64,000 nt of DNA, taken from the NCBI RefSeq assembly GCF_009733535.1, contig NZ_SMMI01000008.1, forward strand, positions 1-64,000, written 5' to 3'. The stretch is from Sphingobacterium endophyticum (GTDB lineage: Bacteria; Bacteroidota; Bacteroidia; Sphingobacteriales; Sphingobacteriaceae). This document shows, piece by piece, positions 1 to 8,719 of the stretch (within the stretch, counting starts at the first letter, position 1; every line of letters begins with the position of its first letter). The notes beneath the pieces were generated by a model. That model did no database searches and had not been told where the DNA came from. It saw only the letters and a list, made by a program, of their open reading frames with translations. The position numbers were made by a program, and so were the translations under genes.

Positions 1-2
1 GA

Positions 3-86
3 ATAGCCATGGAGCTCCGGGATATGATAACTGCTATTCTAATCATATTTGCAGGAGGCGACCCAGGTAAAGTTTTTAAAACATAA
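3..86 (+). CDS. C-terminal end of an unidentified protein (partial)
   Basis: An open frame enters from the left edge and ends at TAA 84-86, giving 27 residues that begin IAMELRDMIT and end DPGKVFKT. The peptide has a plausible amphipathic helix but I do not recognise the family. A hairpin starts four bases after the stop, which fits a gene ending here and facing yebC tail to tail. The rest of the gene lies outside the window. Confidence 0.45.
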   Translation: MAMELRDMITAILIIFAGGDPGKVFKT

Positions 87-113
87 AAAATGGTCGGAAT
101 TTCTTCCGACCAT
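84..113 (-). terminator. Intrinsic terminator of yebC
   Basis: A perfect 10 bp stem (ATGGTCGGAA paired with TTCCGACCAT, loop TTTC) occupies 90-113. Read on the minus strand it is followed by a run of six T, the classical form. It lies 45 bp after the yebC stop and probably also ends the converging gene at the left edge. Confidence 0.8.
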
Positions 114-157
114 GACTAGCTTAACACCCTCTTTTAATATTTTTTATGGATCAATCC

Positions 158-883
158 TTAGTCCATATTATGATAAACTGCTTGCACATCATCATCCTCT
201 TCAATTTTATCAATTAATTTAAGAACATCAGCAGCTTGTTCTTCATTAAGAGTAGAATGAGATAGGGCAATACGCTCTAATTTCGCAGAAGAAACCTCAA
301 TACCTTTCTCTTCTAAAAGTTTTTGCATGTTTCCAAAGTCTTCAAAAGACGTTTGAACCACAACGATATCATTACCCTCTTCATCAGACTCCACATATAA
401 TTCCTCTAAACCACCATCAATCAATTCCAACTCTAATTCTTCAACATCCAATTCTTCACTCGCAGGAAAACGGAATATAGATTTTCTTTGGAAGATAAAG
501 TCAAGAGATCCGGTTTTCCCTAAAGAACCACCAGATTTAGTAAAGTAACTTCTGATATTAGCGACCGTTCTATTGGTATTATCGGTTGCAGTTTCAATTA
601 ACACAGGAACACCGTGCGGGCCATACCCTTCATATACAAATTCTTCGTATCCTTTAGAATCCTTTTCAGAGGCTCTTTTTATAGCAGCTTCAACACGGTC
701 TTTCGGCATGTTTACAGCTTTGGCGTTTTGAATAGCCGTACGTAATCGGGAGTTACCCTCCGGGTGAGGACCGCCTTCTTTTACTGCGATTGCAATCTCT
801 TTTCCAAGACGCGTAAATTGAACGGCCATCTTGGCCCAGCGTTTAAATTTTCTTTCTTTTCTAAATTCGAAAGCTCTACCCAT
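158..883 (-). CDS. yebC: YebC/TACO1 family protein
   Basis: The 241-residue product is the usual length for YebC/PmpR. It opens with the family signature MGRAFEFRKERKFKRWAKMA and keeps the block HPEGNSRLRTAIQNAK and the glycine-rich stretch YEGYGPHGVPVLIE. Family members are cytoplasmic; they were first annotated as transcriptional regulators and more recently linked to translation of difficult sequences such as proline runs. The C-terminal half is very acidic. The start follows the threonine dehydrogenase stop by one base, so the two are almost certainly one transcript, ended by the hairpin at 90-113. Confidence 0.93.
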   Translation of the reverse strand: MGRAFEFRKERKFKRWAKMAVQFTRLGKEIAIAVKEGGPHPEGNSRLRTAIQNAKAVNMPKDRVEAAIKRASEKDSKGYEEFVYEGYGPHGVPVLIETATDNTNRTVANIRSYFTKSGGSLGKTGSLDFIFQRKSIFRFPASEELDVEELELELIDGGLEELYVESDEEGNDIVVVQTSFEDFGNMQKLLEEKGIEVSSAKLERIALSHSTLNEEQAADVLKLIDKIEEDDDVQAVYHNMD

Positions 884-884
884 T

Positions 885-1835
885 TTATTTTAGTTTTGTT
901 TTAAGATTCTCCAGCATGTCTTTTGCCATCCCTGCCAGATCAAATGTTGGCTGCCAGCCCCAGTCTGCTCTTGCCTCATCATCGTTGATGCTTTTTGGCC
1001 ATGAATCAGCAATTGCTTGACGCGGATCATTGTCTGAATAGGAGATTTCAAAATTAGGGAGAATTTTTTTAATTTCTTCAGCAATTTGTGTAGGAGTAAA
1101 ACTAACTCCTGCCAAATTGTAGCTTGAACGAATTGTCAAAGCCTCTGATGGAGCGTCCATTAGCTCAATGGTTCCTCTTACTGCATCATCCATATACAAC
1201 ATCGGTAACTCAGTCATTTTGGATAGGAAGGAGGTATATTTCCCTTGCCTAATCGCTTCAAAGAAAATGTGAACTGCATAATCAGTGGTACCACCTCCCG
1301 GTTCTGTTCGCCAAGAAATAATTCCAGGATAACGAACACTACGGATATCTAAGCCATATTTGTTGTGATAGTATTCACACAAACGCTCTCCAGCCAACTT
1401 GCTGATCCCGTAAATACTATTTGGATCCATAACACAATATTGCGGAGTATCGATTTTCGGAGAGTGAGGCCCAAATACTGCAATGGAACTGGGCCAGAAG
1501 ATTTTCTTGATTCCCAATTCAACCGCTAAATCCAAAACATTCAAAAGACCGTTCATATTTAAGTCCCATGCCTTTTGTGGATATTGTTCACCTGTTGCTG
1601 ACAGCATCGCTGCCAATAAATAAATCTGTGTAGGTTTATATTTTAAGATTAAAGCTTTGATAGCTTCCTTATCTAGGACGTTCAATGTTTCAAAGATCTC
1701 TCCTTCAGCGATTTCCTTTGGAGCTCTAATATCTGAGGTTATCACATTTTCGTTCCCGAACTTAATACGCAATGCTGCGGCTAATTCAGAACCAATTTGA
1801 CCATTGGCTCCGATCATCAAAATGACTTCTTTCAT
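885..1835 (-). CDS. L-threonine 3-dehydrogenase, SDR type
   Basis: A 316-residue extended short-chain dehydrogenase. The N-terminus carries the NAD-binding GxxGxxG motif (GANGQIG, residues 9-15), SSIAVFGP lies near 116-123, and the catalytic YxxxK is Y142/K146 (YGISK). The blocks YPGIISW, TTDYAVHIFFEA and LPMLYMDDAVRGTI are those of the epimerase-like threonine dehydrogenases described in flavobacteria, which differ from the zinc-dependent enzyme. It would oxidise L-threonine to 2-amino-3-ketobutyrate in the cytoplasm. No 2-amino-3-ketobutyrate CoA ligase is next to it. It is followed directly by yebC. Confidence 0.88.
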   Translation of the reverse strand: MKEVILMIGANGQIGSELAAALRIKFGNENVITSDIRAPKEIAEGEIFETLNVLDKEAIKALILKYKPTQIYLLAAMLSATGEQYPQKAWDLNMNGLLNVLDLAVELGIKKIFWPSSIAVFGPHSPKIDTPQYCVMDPNSIYGISKLAGERLCEYYHNKYGLDIRSVRYPGIISWRTEPGGGTTDYAVHIFFEAIRQGKYTSFLSKMTELPMLYMDDAVRGTIELMDAPSEALTIRSSYNLAGVSFTPTQIAEEIKKILPNFEISYSDNDPRQAIADSWPKSINDDEARADWGWQPTFDLAGMAKDMLENLKTKLK

Positions 1836-2149
1836 TATGGCAATGATAGTTTTATAAATTTAGTTATTTCAATAACTTCTAAAATAATATGGCGAAATTA
1901 CCAATTAAATGCCTGAATATGATGCTTCCCAACATTTTGCGCAAACGTATGATTTAATTTTTTACAATCAAAAAGCTAAAGCAATATTATCCTCTCCAAA
2001 AGCATTTTTTCAATGACATATTGTCAACGAAACACTTCTTTAACTGAACGAATCACATCAAATTATCCAACTTGTTGAATTTTATTCTATCATTGTGATA
2101 ATCAATTATTAAAAGCTAAAATATTCCAAAAATGTTGAGTTTTATTTAG

Positions 2150-2157
2150 TATGTTTG
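2150..2157 (+). promoter_or_regulatory. Candidate -7 box for asd
   Basis: TATGTTTG matches the Bacteroidota -7 consensus TAnnTTTG and lies about 50 bp before the asd start. A TTG at 2135-2137 is closer than the usual -33 spacing, so the upstream element is unclear. The rest of the 371 bp gap 1836-2206 is AT-rich and shows no other feature I can support. Confidence 0.45.
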
Positions 2158-2206
2158 TTACCTTAAGAAAATCTATAATAATTAAAATTTAAAGCAAATA
2201 AAATTT

Positions 2207-3196
2207 ATGAAAGTTGCAGTAGTAGGCGCGACAGGTCTTGTCGGGTCAGAAATGTTAGCAGTTTTAGCGGAGCGTAATTTCCCAGTTACAGAATTGATTC
2301 CTGTTGCTTCTGAAAGAAGTAAAGGTAAAGAAATCGAATTCAAGGGAAATAAGTATAAGGTTGTTACTCCTTCTGAAGCTATTGCACTTAAACCGGATGT
2401 TGCTCTATTTTCAGCAGGCGGAAGCACTTCTACTGAATATGCCCCATTATTTGCTGAGGCTGGAATCACTGTAATCGATAATTCATCCGCTTGGCGAATG
2501 GACCCTACTAAAAAATTAGTAGTTCCAGAGGTAAACGGCGATGTATTGACTGCAGATGATAAAATTATTGCAAACCCAAACTGTTCTACCATCCAAATGG
2601 TAGTAGTGTTAAAACCTCTTCACGAGAAATATAAAATCAAACGTGTTGTTGTTTCTACTTACCAATCTGTAACCGGTACAGGTGTTAAAGCAGTAGATCA
2701 ATTAATGAATGAGCGTCAAGGAGTCGAAGGAGAAAAAGCTTATCCTTATCAAATTGACCTAAATGTCATCCCTCATATTGATGTGTTCCAAGAAAATGGA
2801 TATACCAAAGAGGAAATGAAGATGATTCTTGAAACGAATAAGATTATGGGTGATGACTCTATCAAAGTTACCGCAACAACGGTGCGTATTCCTGTTATTG
2901 GCGGACACTCTGAATCTGTGAATATTGAGTTCGAAAACGAATTTGAACTTGCAGATGTTCGTGCAGCTTTAGAAGCTCAAGATGGCGTTATTGTAGTTGA
3001 CAATCCAGCAAACTTAGAATACCCGATGCCTAAAGATGCTCATGGTAAAGATGAAGTCTTTGTAGGTCGTATCCGCAGGGACGAAACCCAGCCTAAAACA
3101 CTTAACCTTTGGGTGGTTGCAGACAACCTTCGTAAGGGTGCTGCTACAAATGCTGTTCAAGTAGCCGAACTTTTAAACGCAAAAGGATTAATCTAA
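2207..3196 (+). CDS. asd: Aspartate-semialdehyde dehydrogenase
   Basis: The product, 329 residues and full length, catalyses NADPH-dependent reduction of aspartyl phosphate to aspartate semialdehyde, the branch point to lysine/diaminopimelate, threonine and methionine. The N-terminal Rossmann motif is VGATGLVGSE (residues 6-15). The catalytic cysteine is C126 in NPNCSTIQ, and the substrate-binding region includes SVTGTG and GGHSES. RIRRDE near the C-terminus is also typical. The gene stands alone, with its own candidate promoter and a strong terminator. Confidence 0.96.
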   Translation: MKVAVVGATGLVGSEMLAVLAERNFPVTELIPVASERSKGKEIEFKGNKYKVVTPSEAIALKPDVALFSAGGSTSTEYAPLFAEAGITVIDNSSAWRMDPTKKLVVPEVNGDVLTADDKIIANPNCSTIQMVVVLKPLHEKYKIKRVVVSTYQSVTGTGVKAVDQLMNERQGVEGEKAYPYQIDLNVIPHIDVFQENGYTKEEMKMILETNKIMGDDSIKVTATTVRIPVIGGHSESVNIEFENEFELADVRAALEAQDGVIVVDNPANLEYPMPKDAHGKDEVFVGRIRRDETQPKTLNLWVVADNLRKGAATNAVQVAELLNAKGLI

Positions 3197-3217
3197 GAAT
3201 TAATCTTTTCTGAATAC

Positions 3218-3255
3218 AATAGCCTGTTCAATTAATTGAGCAGGCTATTTTTTTA
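3218..3255 (+). terminator. Terminator of asd
   Basis: AATAGCCTG (3218-3226) pairs with CAGGCTATT (3241-3249), with further partial pairing inside, followed by a run of T. It begins about 20 bp after the asd stop. Confidence 0.85.
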
Positions 3256-3282
3256 TGAGTTTGCTAAATAAGTTTTACAACC

Positions 3283-3316
3283 ATAAAAAAAGGGATCTCC
3301 TAATGGAAATCCCTTT
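3283..3316 (-). terminator. Terminator of the Kelch/DUF4270 operon
   Basis: AAGGGAT (3290-3296) pairs with ATCCCTT (3309-3315). On the minus strand the stem is followed by a T run (the A run 3285-3290 on the plus strand), about 20 bp after the Kelch gene stop. Confidence 0.75.
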
Positions 3317-3336
3317 TCTATCGTTATATAAAATTA

Positions 3337-4329
3337 TTATCTAACTGGAGTGAACACGTATGTGTCATCGAAGAATGAAGTTCCGTTATTTCCAGTAGTG
3401 ATATAACCTTTACCTTTAATAGCGAATGAAACAGCTTTCTCACGTGGTGAAGGCAATGCTTGACTACCATCAGTCCATGAATCATCAGATGGATTGTATT
3501 TCCAAACTGTAGAAACAACACCTGACTGAGAACGACCACTTACAACATAACCATTGTTACCGATTGCAAATGCTCCTGCTCTAAAACGTCTAGCATCTTT
3601 GTTGTCTTCGTTAAGAGCTTTTTTCTTAGTCCAGTTTGTACCGTCAAATGCATAGAAATCTTCTGTAGGAATTCCGTTTGAGTATCCACCACCTACATAA
3701 GCAACATTATTGATCACGAATGCATATGCATCGCCTTTTTTGTTGCTAAATGAAGTTTTAATCTCTGTCCATTTATCAGCTGCTGGATCATATTTATAAA
3801 AATCTGAGAATGTCTCATCAGTAGCATCAATTCTGCCTAATCCAACATATGCAGCATTACCTAAAGTAAATGCAACAGCCGAATGACGAGCTTCACCTGG
3901 AAAATCAGCGATTTTCTTCCATGTGTTAGCCGCTGGATCAAATTGATAAAAATCTTTTAACGCACCTGTTGTTTCTCCATCAGTACCATAACCTAATCCT
4001 ACATATCCTTTACCTGCTACGGAAAAACCTACAGCACTATGTCTTTTAGGACCTGAAAAATCAGCTTTCTTAGTCCATGCAGTTCCATCAAATGAATAAG
4101 AATCACTTAATATCTCTGTAGTTTTCATCTGACCACCTACTAAATAAGCTACATCATTTATAGTAAAACTAGCAGCACCATTTCTTGGTTTACCAGTAAA
4201 AACGATAGATTTCTCCCATTCAGTCGGACCAGAATCAGTTTCTGTTTCTTCCTCTTTCTTACACGAGTTAAAAGTAGTAATTGCGAAGGCTCCTATCAAA
4301 AGTAGTACAAGCCAATTTCTCTTATTCAT
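3337..4329 (-). CDS. Kelch-repeat lipoprotein
   Basis: 330 residues. A signal peptide with a lipobox (TTFNSC, C23) is followed by an acidic linker KKEEETETDS, as in surface-exposed Bacteroidota lipoproteins. The mature part is a run of about six Kelch repeats, seen as recurring units of the form F..G..AYVGLG / YKYDP..D.WT, which should fold as a beta-propeller. The start lies three bases after the DUF4270 stop, so the two lipoproteins are co-transcribed. Kelch propellers bind proteins or sugars; nothing here identifies the ligand. Confidence 0.85.
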   Translation of the reverse strand: MNKRNWLVLLLIGAFAITTFNSCKKEEETETDSGPTEWEKSIVFTGKPRNGAASFTINDVAYLVGGQMKTTEILSDSYSFDGTAWTKKADFSGPKRHSAVGFSVAGKGYVGLGYGTDGETTGALKDFYQFDPAANTWKKIADFPGEARHSAVAFTLGNAAYVGLGRIDATDETFSDFYKYDPAADKWTEIKTSFSNKKGDAYAFVINNVAYVGGGYSNGIPTEDFYAFDGTNWTKKKALNEDNKDARRFRAGAFAIGNNGYVVSGRSQSGVVSTVWKYNPSDDSWTDGSQALPSPREKAVSFAIKGKGYITTGNNGTSFFDDTYVFTPVR

Positions 4330-4332
4330 AAA

Positions 4333-5724
4333 CTATTTAAATTTTGTATATACGATATTTAATTTAACTTTCGGTTTATTGTTTTCTGTCGCTAAGACAG
4401 TGGTATAAGGTGTAAACCCTAATCCGGCATCACGCTGCAAAGTTAAGAATAATGATTTATCCTCTGAATTCGCTTCTGTAGCTGATTTAATATATTGTAT
4501 GAGGTCAAAAAGGTATCTACCCTTTTTACCCGTATTATTCCCCACTACATAACTCCCTACTTGCGCTCCCCCTAAAAATGGTGCGGTAACATAAGATACA
4601 GGAACGCCTGCCTCTGCAATCATTAATACAGGATATGGAAATGCTGGGAACATACCTGTATGTGGTGTTTCCAATTCAATCTCCAATTCCGCCTTATTAA
4701 TGGCAACTCCTGGCTGCGATAAGAATTCCTTCAATGCCGGGAATTTTATCTCAGTAACTACACCCGATCCTGCTTGTACATAAGTCACCCCATTTGTACT
4801 TGTGCTTGGAATTGACTTGCTCGTACTTAATCCCGCAAAAGCAGTTCCAGCAACATTTTTCTCAAATTGACTGTATAATAAGTTTCTATCCCCCAAATTC
4901 AACACTTTCGCCCCTACCTTTTTAAATCCATCAGATCCAATATAAGAATAATTTACCCGTACTTGAACCGTATCTGAAAAGGCCATCATAGCTGTATTGG
5001 TCTCTGCGGAAACCAAACTCAAACCTTTAAAATATTCTTGAAAGTTAGATGGAGAATTAAATGCAATATCTGATGCCTTAATTTTACTAAAGAATTCTTT
5101 TCCTAATGCATCATTCAACCTCATTTTCACCGAATCTTTCCTATTCACTTTAGGAAGGAACTTTACAGATCCTATAGCCTCCGTTGCATAATTGAACTTC
5201 ATATCACCGAACATTGCAGGCCCAGTTACATAAACTGGAACTGGTAATCCTGTTAATGAATTATCAATTGTCTTAACTTCTAAAGATTGGCTTAAACGAT
5301 GTGCTGAGATTGTTTGGTATTTGGTTGTATCTCCGTAGACAATTTTTCTTGCACTTGGGATCAACACTAAATTTAATGAATCGAAAATTGCATTTGTAGG
5401 AATGTCATTCGTAATTCCTGTTGGATTTAAACGGAAATATGAAGTTGACTTTAAACTACCTGTTACTGGATGGTTAATTTTACCAACCAAGACCATAAAT
5501 GGTACACCACTTCCATTCTGCATGATACCTGTCCCTGAAGTAGGAATATTAGCCATTTGAACTGTGGAGACCGTAGCCGTCAGTGTATCATCTGAAGTCA
5601 CGTTCAGGTTGTCTAGATTATCGTTGTCCAACGAAACAGACATGTCCTTATCGCAACTAACCGTAAATAATGCAGCACTTAAACCAAGGGTAGCAAAAAG
5701 AATAACTCGTAAATATTTAATCAT
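4333..5724 (-). CDS. DUF4270 family lipoprotein
   Basis: 463 residues with a lipoprotein signal (FTVSC, C24) and an aspartate-rich linker after the cysteine. The body matches the DUF4270 pattern I know from Bacteroidota: an early TVQMANIPTSGTG segment, a middle FDSLNLVLIP motif and repeated beta-strand-rich stretches with SLFLTLQRDAG near the end. DUF4270 has no established function; members sit in the outer membrane or on the surface. It is the first gene of a two-gene operon with the Kelch lipoprotein. Confidence 0.8.
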   Translation of the reverse strand: MIKYLRVILFATLGLSAALFTVSCDKDMSVSLDNDNLDNLNVTSDDTLTATVSTVQMANIPTSGTGIMQNGSGVPFMVLVGKINHPVTGSLKSTSYFRLNPTGITNDIPTNAIFDSLNLVLIPSARKIVYGDTTKYQTISAHRLSQSLEVKTIDNSLTGLPVPVYVTGPAMFGDMKFNYATEAIGSVKFLPKVNRKDSVKMRLNDALGKEFFSKIKASDIAFNSPSNFQEYFKGLSLVSAETNTAMMAFSDTVQVRVNYSYIGSDGFKKVGAKVLNLGDRNLLYSQFEKNVAGTAFAGLSTSKSIPSTSTNGVTYVQAGSGVVTEIKFPALKEFLSQPGVAINKAELEIELETPHTGMFPAFPYPVLMIAEAGVPVSYVTAPFLGGAQVGSYVVGNNTGKKGRYLFDLIQYIKSATEANSEDKSLFLTLQRDAGLGFTPYTTVLATENNKPKVKLNIVYTKFK

Positions 5725-5741
5725 AAAATCAATTAGTCTAG

Positions 5742-5749
5742 CAAAAGTA
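5742..5749 (-). promoter_or_regulatory. Candidate -7 box for the DUF4270/Kelch operon
   Basis: On the minus strand the sequence reads TACTTTTG, an exact TAnnTTTG match, 18 bp before the DUF4270 start. No clear -33 element was found at standard spacing. The rest of the intergenic region to 5998 is AT-rich without a recognisable element. Confidence 0.45.
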
Positions 5750-5998
5750 TGGATTGCAATTAGATATCATTTGTTATTATATGTTAAAACTCTGTATTTT
5801 TAACATACAAACCACTGATTTTCTATTCATGCAATCGAAAATCTTTTGTAAGCAGCATAAACCTTTTGAGCAATTAACGTAAAAATATCTTAAAATGCGA
5901 CAATTTAACCCTACACTTTGTTAATCAGTGTTATAATTTGTTAAAACCCATCCAATATTTATGCGGAGCAAATCTACTAATTTAAATTTGTTTTAATT

Positions 5999-7441
5999 AT
6001 GTTAAAAAAGTATAAAATATTGTTAGCTTCCATTGTCTTAACAATCGCCGGAATAATCGTCGTATTGGGGTTTTGGCTATTTGGAAGTTATTTCGGACAT
6101 AAACAGTTCTACCTAGGAATGACCGAACATGAACTTTTTGATGCAGTTCAAAACTTTTATAATGAAAATGAAGAACAGATTCAGAAAGAAAATCAAAACC
6201 AAAGGACCTTAAGGATTGAAAGACTATCTGCTGCTTTTAAGGAAAAATACCCTGAAATCAATGTCGATACCGTCAAAAACATTATTGAAAACCAAAATTT
6301 TGGCCGTAGAAGCTCCAATGCGAATGACAAAACAGGAAATCCAGACTCCACTGACAATAGTAAAAAGTCCATGTCAAGGCAGTATATATCATCTTATGTA
6401 GTCCGAACAATCAATTGGAATGATACAACATTAGATTCTTTAAAAGTTCGTTTGACGACCTCCCTTAAAGATAAAGGCATGTATTCACCATTTGATTTAC
6501 GCCTTTCTGTCCTTCCTGATGAAGAACATAGAAATAAACAATTCTATCATCAAAGATATCAAGACAGCAAATCAAAGCCAATCCTTGTAGATCAGGGTGA
6601 AAATCTGTATTTGGAAGTAGACTATATCAACCCTACTGCTTACCTAATCTCTAAAATTGCCTGGCAGCTTATTTTCTCAATCGTCTTAACTATTGCCTTA
6701 ATAGGAACCTTCTTAGCTCTTTTAACTACAATTAAGAAACAAAATCAATTAGCAAAAATGCGTAAGGCATTCGTCAACAACATGACGCATGAACTGAAAA
6801 CACCGGTATCAACAGTCATGGCAGCTATTGAATCCATACAACGATTCGGAGCGAAAGACGATAAGGAAAGAATGAATAAATACCTATCCATCTCTCGTCA
6901 GGAATTAGAACATCTTTCTGATATGATTGAAAGAGTGTTACAAGTTGATGTCGCTGAAACAAATGGAGTTCAGCTTGATAAATCTTGGTTTGACTTGAAT
7001 AGCCTAACAGAAGAATGTATTGAAAACGCAAAAATATTTGCAAAAAAAGAGGTTGAAATTCAAAAAAACAGCTCTGGGAGGTCCTTTAATTTATTTGCTG
7101 ACCAAGCTCATATAAAAAATGTAATCAGCAATTTATTAGATAATGCGATTAAATATGCCGATGGTCCTGTTAAAATTTCAATCAATTTGAAAGAAAATCA
7201 AAACAATTTAGTATTATCAATAACCGATAACGGAATCGGAATCCCTAAGGCATACCAAAAAGGTGTATTTGATTTATTTTTCAGGGTGCCTTCTGGAAAC
7301 ATCCATAACGTAAAGGGATTCGGATTAGGCCTAGCCTATGTGAAGCAAATTGTTCTCCAACACCAGGGAAGCATTAATTTAACGAGTGAAGAATCGGTTG
7401 GCAGTACTTTTGTAATAGAATTACCAAAAGAGGTGAAATGA
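5999..7441 (+). CDS. Sensor histidine kinase
   Basis: 480 residues. A transmembrane segment at about 8-30 and another at about 222-246 bracket a periplasmic sensor domain of about 190 residues. The HisKA domain has the phosphoacceptor H264 in NNMTHELKTPVS. The ATPase domain shows the N box (NVISNLLDNAIKYA), the G1 box (DNGIGIP) and the G2 box (GFGLGLAYVKQI). It autophosphorylates and passes phosphate to the response regulator whose gene overlaps its 3' end by four bases (ATGA). The sensed signal cannot be told from the sequence; the sensor part has no family I recognise. Confidence 0.92.
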   Translation: MLKKYKILLASIVLTIAGIIVVLGFWLFGSYFGHKQFYLGMTEHELFDAVQNFYNENEEQIQKENQNQRTLRIERLSAAFKEKYPEINVDTVKNIIENQNFGRRSSNANDKTGNPDSTDNSKKSMSRQYISSYVVRTINWNDTTLDSLKVRLTTSLKDKGMYSPFDLRLSVLPDEEHRNKQFYHQRYQDSKSKPILVDQGENLYLEVDYINPTAYLISKIAWQLIFSIVLTIALIGTFLALLTTIKKQNQLAKMRKAFVNNMTHELKTPVSTVMAAIESIQRFGAKDDKERMNKYLSISRQELEHLSDMIERVLQVDVAETNGVQLDKSWFDLNSLTEECIENAKIFAKKEVEIQKNSSGRSFNLFADQAHIKNVISNLLDNAIKYADGPVKISINLKENQNNLVLSITDNGIGIPKAYQKGVFDLFFRVPSGNIHNVKGFGLGLAYVKQIVLQHQGSINLTSEESVGSTFVIELPKEVK

Positions 7442-8112
7442 CGAACATTCTCTATGTTGAAGACGAAGAAAGCTTAGCGATGATAGTTTCAGACAGCCTG
7501 GAAGCTCATGGCTTTATGGTTCGTCATGTACTTAATGGCCAACAAGCTTTGGTTTTTCACAATAAATATAAACCGGATATTATTGTGATGGATGTTATGA
7601 TGCCCATTATGGATGGTTTTACCACTGCAAAGGAAATCCGAAAGACAGATCTCCTGACGCCCATTATCTTTTTGACAGCTATGACACAAACTGAAGATGT
7701 GGTGAAAGGATTTAAACTTGGCGCAAATGATTATATCCGAAAACCATTCAAAATCGAAGAGCTTATTGTAAGGATTGAAGCAGCATTGAAAAAGATCGGA
7801 CAAAGTATGTCTCCAAGCAAACTTATCCTCGGCAATTACACGCTGGATAGTGCGAAGAGCATATTGTCATTTGGAGACAGCTCTGAAAAACTATCTTACC
7901 GGGAATCAGAATTACTCAAGCGACTCATTGAAAACAAAGACAAGGTTGTTCCTCGAGACGAAATAATCCGAACCTATTGGAGCAACGACACCTATTTTAC
8001 AGGTAGAAGTCTGGATGTTTTTATCAGTAGAATCAGAAAATACTTAGCACAGGACGAAAGAATTAAAATCACAAATATTCGTGGTGTGGGCTATATGTTA
8101 TCCGTAGATTAA
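7438..8112 (+). CDS. OmpR-type response regulator
   Basis: 224 residues. The receiver domain (1-120) has the acidic pair E8/D9/E10, phosphoacceptor D52 (VMDVMMP) and the conserved lysine in RKPF near 102. The C-terminal winged helix (about 128-224) shows the Trans_reg_C pattern LSYRESELLKRLIEN through GRSLDVFISRIRKYL to IRGVGYML. It overlaps the kinase gene by four bases and is 13 bp from the nicotinamidase gene, so all three are probably one operon. Confidence 0.94.
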   Translation: MTNILYVEDEESLAMIVSDSLEAHGFMVRHVLNGQQALVFHNKYKPDIIVMDVMMPIMDGFTTAKEIRKTDLLTPIIFLTAMTQTEDVVKGFKLGANDYIRKPFKIEELIVRIEAALKKIGQSMSPSKLILGNYTLDSAKSILSFGDSSEKLSYRESELLKRLIENKDKVVPRDEIIRTYWSNDTYFTGRSLDVFISRIRKYLAQDERIKITNIRGVGYMLSVD

Positions 8113-8125
8113 ACACGAAAGAAAA

Positions 8126-8716
8126 ATGAAAGCATTAATTATTGTAGATGTACAATATGATTTTCTCCCGGGAGGCTCATTAGAAGTTCCTCGAGGCGAT
8201 GAAATAATCCCAATTATTAATAATATTCAAAAAGATTACGATTTAGTGGTAGCAACCCAAGACTGGCATCCCGCTAACCACTTGAGCTTCGCTAGCCAGC
8301 ATGAAGGCAAATTACCCTTCGAACAAATTGATTTGGATGGACTTGACCAAATTTTATGGCCGGACCATTGTATCCAAGAAAGTTACGGCTCAGAAATATC
8401 TGAAGAATTAAACACTTCCCGAATTGAGGCTATTTTCAGAAAAGGAATGGATCCGAATATCGATAGTTATAGTGGTTTCTATGATAATGGAAAAAGAAAA
8501 GATACAGGACTATCTGGATATCTTAAAGCCAGGAAAATAGATGAAGTCCATGTATGTGGTTTGGCAGCAGATTTCTGCGTTTATTTTACAGCAATGGATT
8601 CAATAGCTGAAGGATTTAAAACCAGTATTATTTCCAAAGCAACAAAAGCAATAGATAAAGGTGAATTCATGGAAAAGAAAAACACCTTTATCCAGGCTGG
8701 TGGAACATTAATCTAA
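8126..8716 (+). CDS. pncA: Nicotinamidase
   Basis: 196 residues. It hydrolyses nicotinamide to nicotinate in NAD salvage. The catalytic triad of the family is visible: D8 (IIVDVQYDF), K106 (RKGMDP) and C151 (AADFC). Metal ligands fit D46 and H48 (TQDWHPANH) and H81 (WPDHC). Family members also hydrolyse pyrazinamide. It follows the response regulator gene by 13 bp and converges on the M28 peptidase gene with only three bases between the stops. Confidence 0.94.
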   Translation: MKALIIVDVQYDFLPGGSLEVPRGDEIIPIINNIQKDYDLVVATQDWHPANHLSFASQHEGKLPFEQIDLDGLDQILWPDHCIQESYGSEISEELNTSRIEAIFRKGMDPNIDSYSGFYDNGKRKDTGLSGYLKARKIDEVHVCGLAADFCVYFTAMDSIAEGFKTSIISKATKAIDKGEFMEKKNTFIQAGGTLI

Positions 8717-8719
8717 TCA

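Noticed and set aside
5983..5990. TAAATTTG as promoter of the histidine kinase gene
   Set aside because: It matches the -7 box but lies only eight bases before the ATG, and such matches are frequent in AT-rich sequence.
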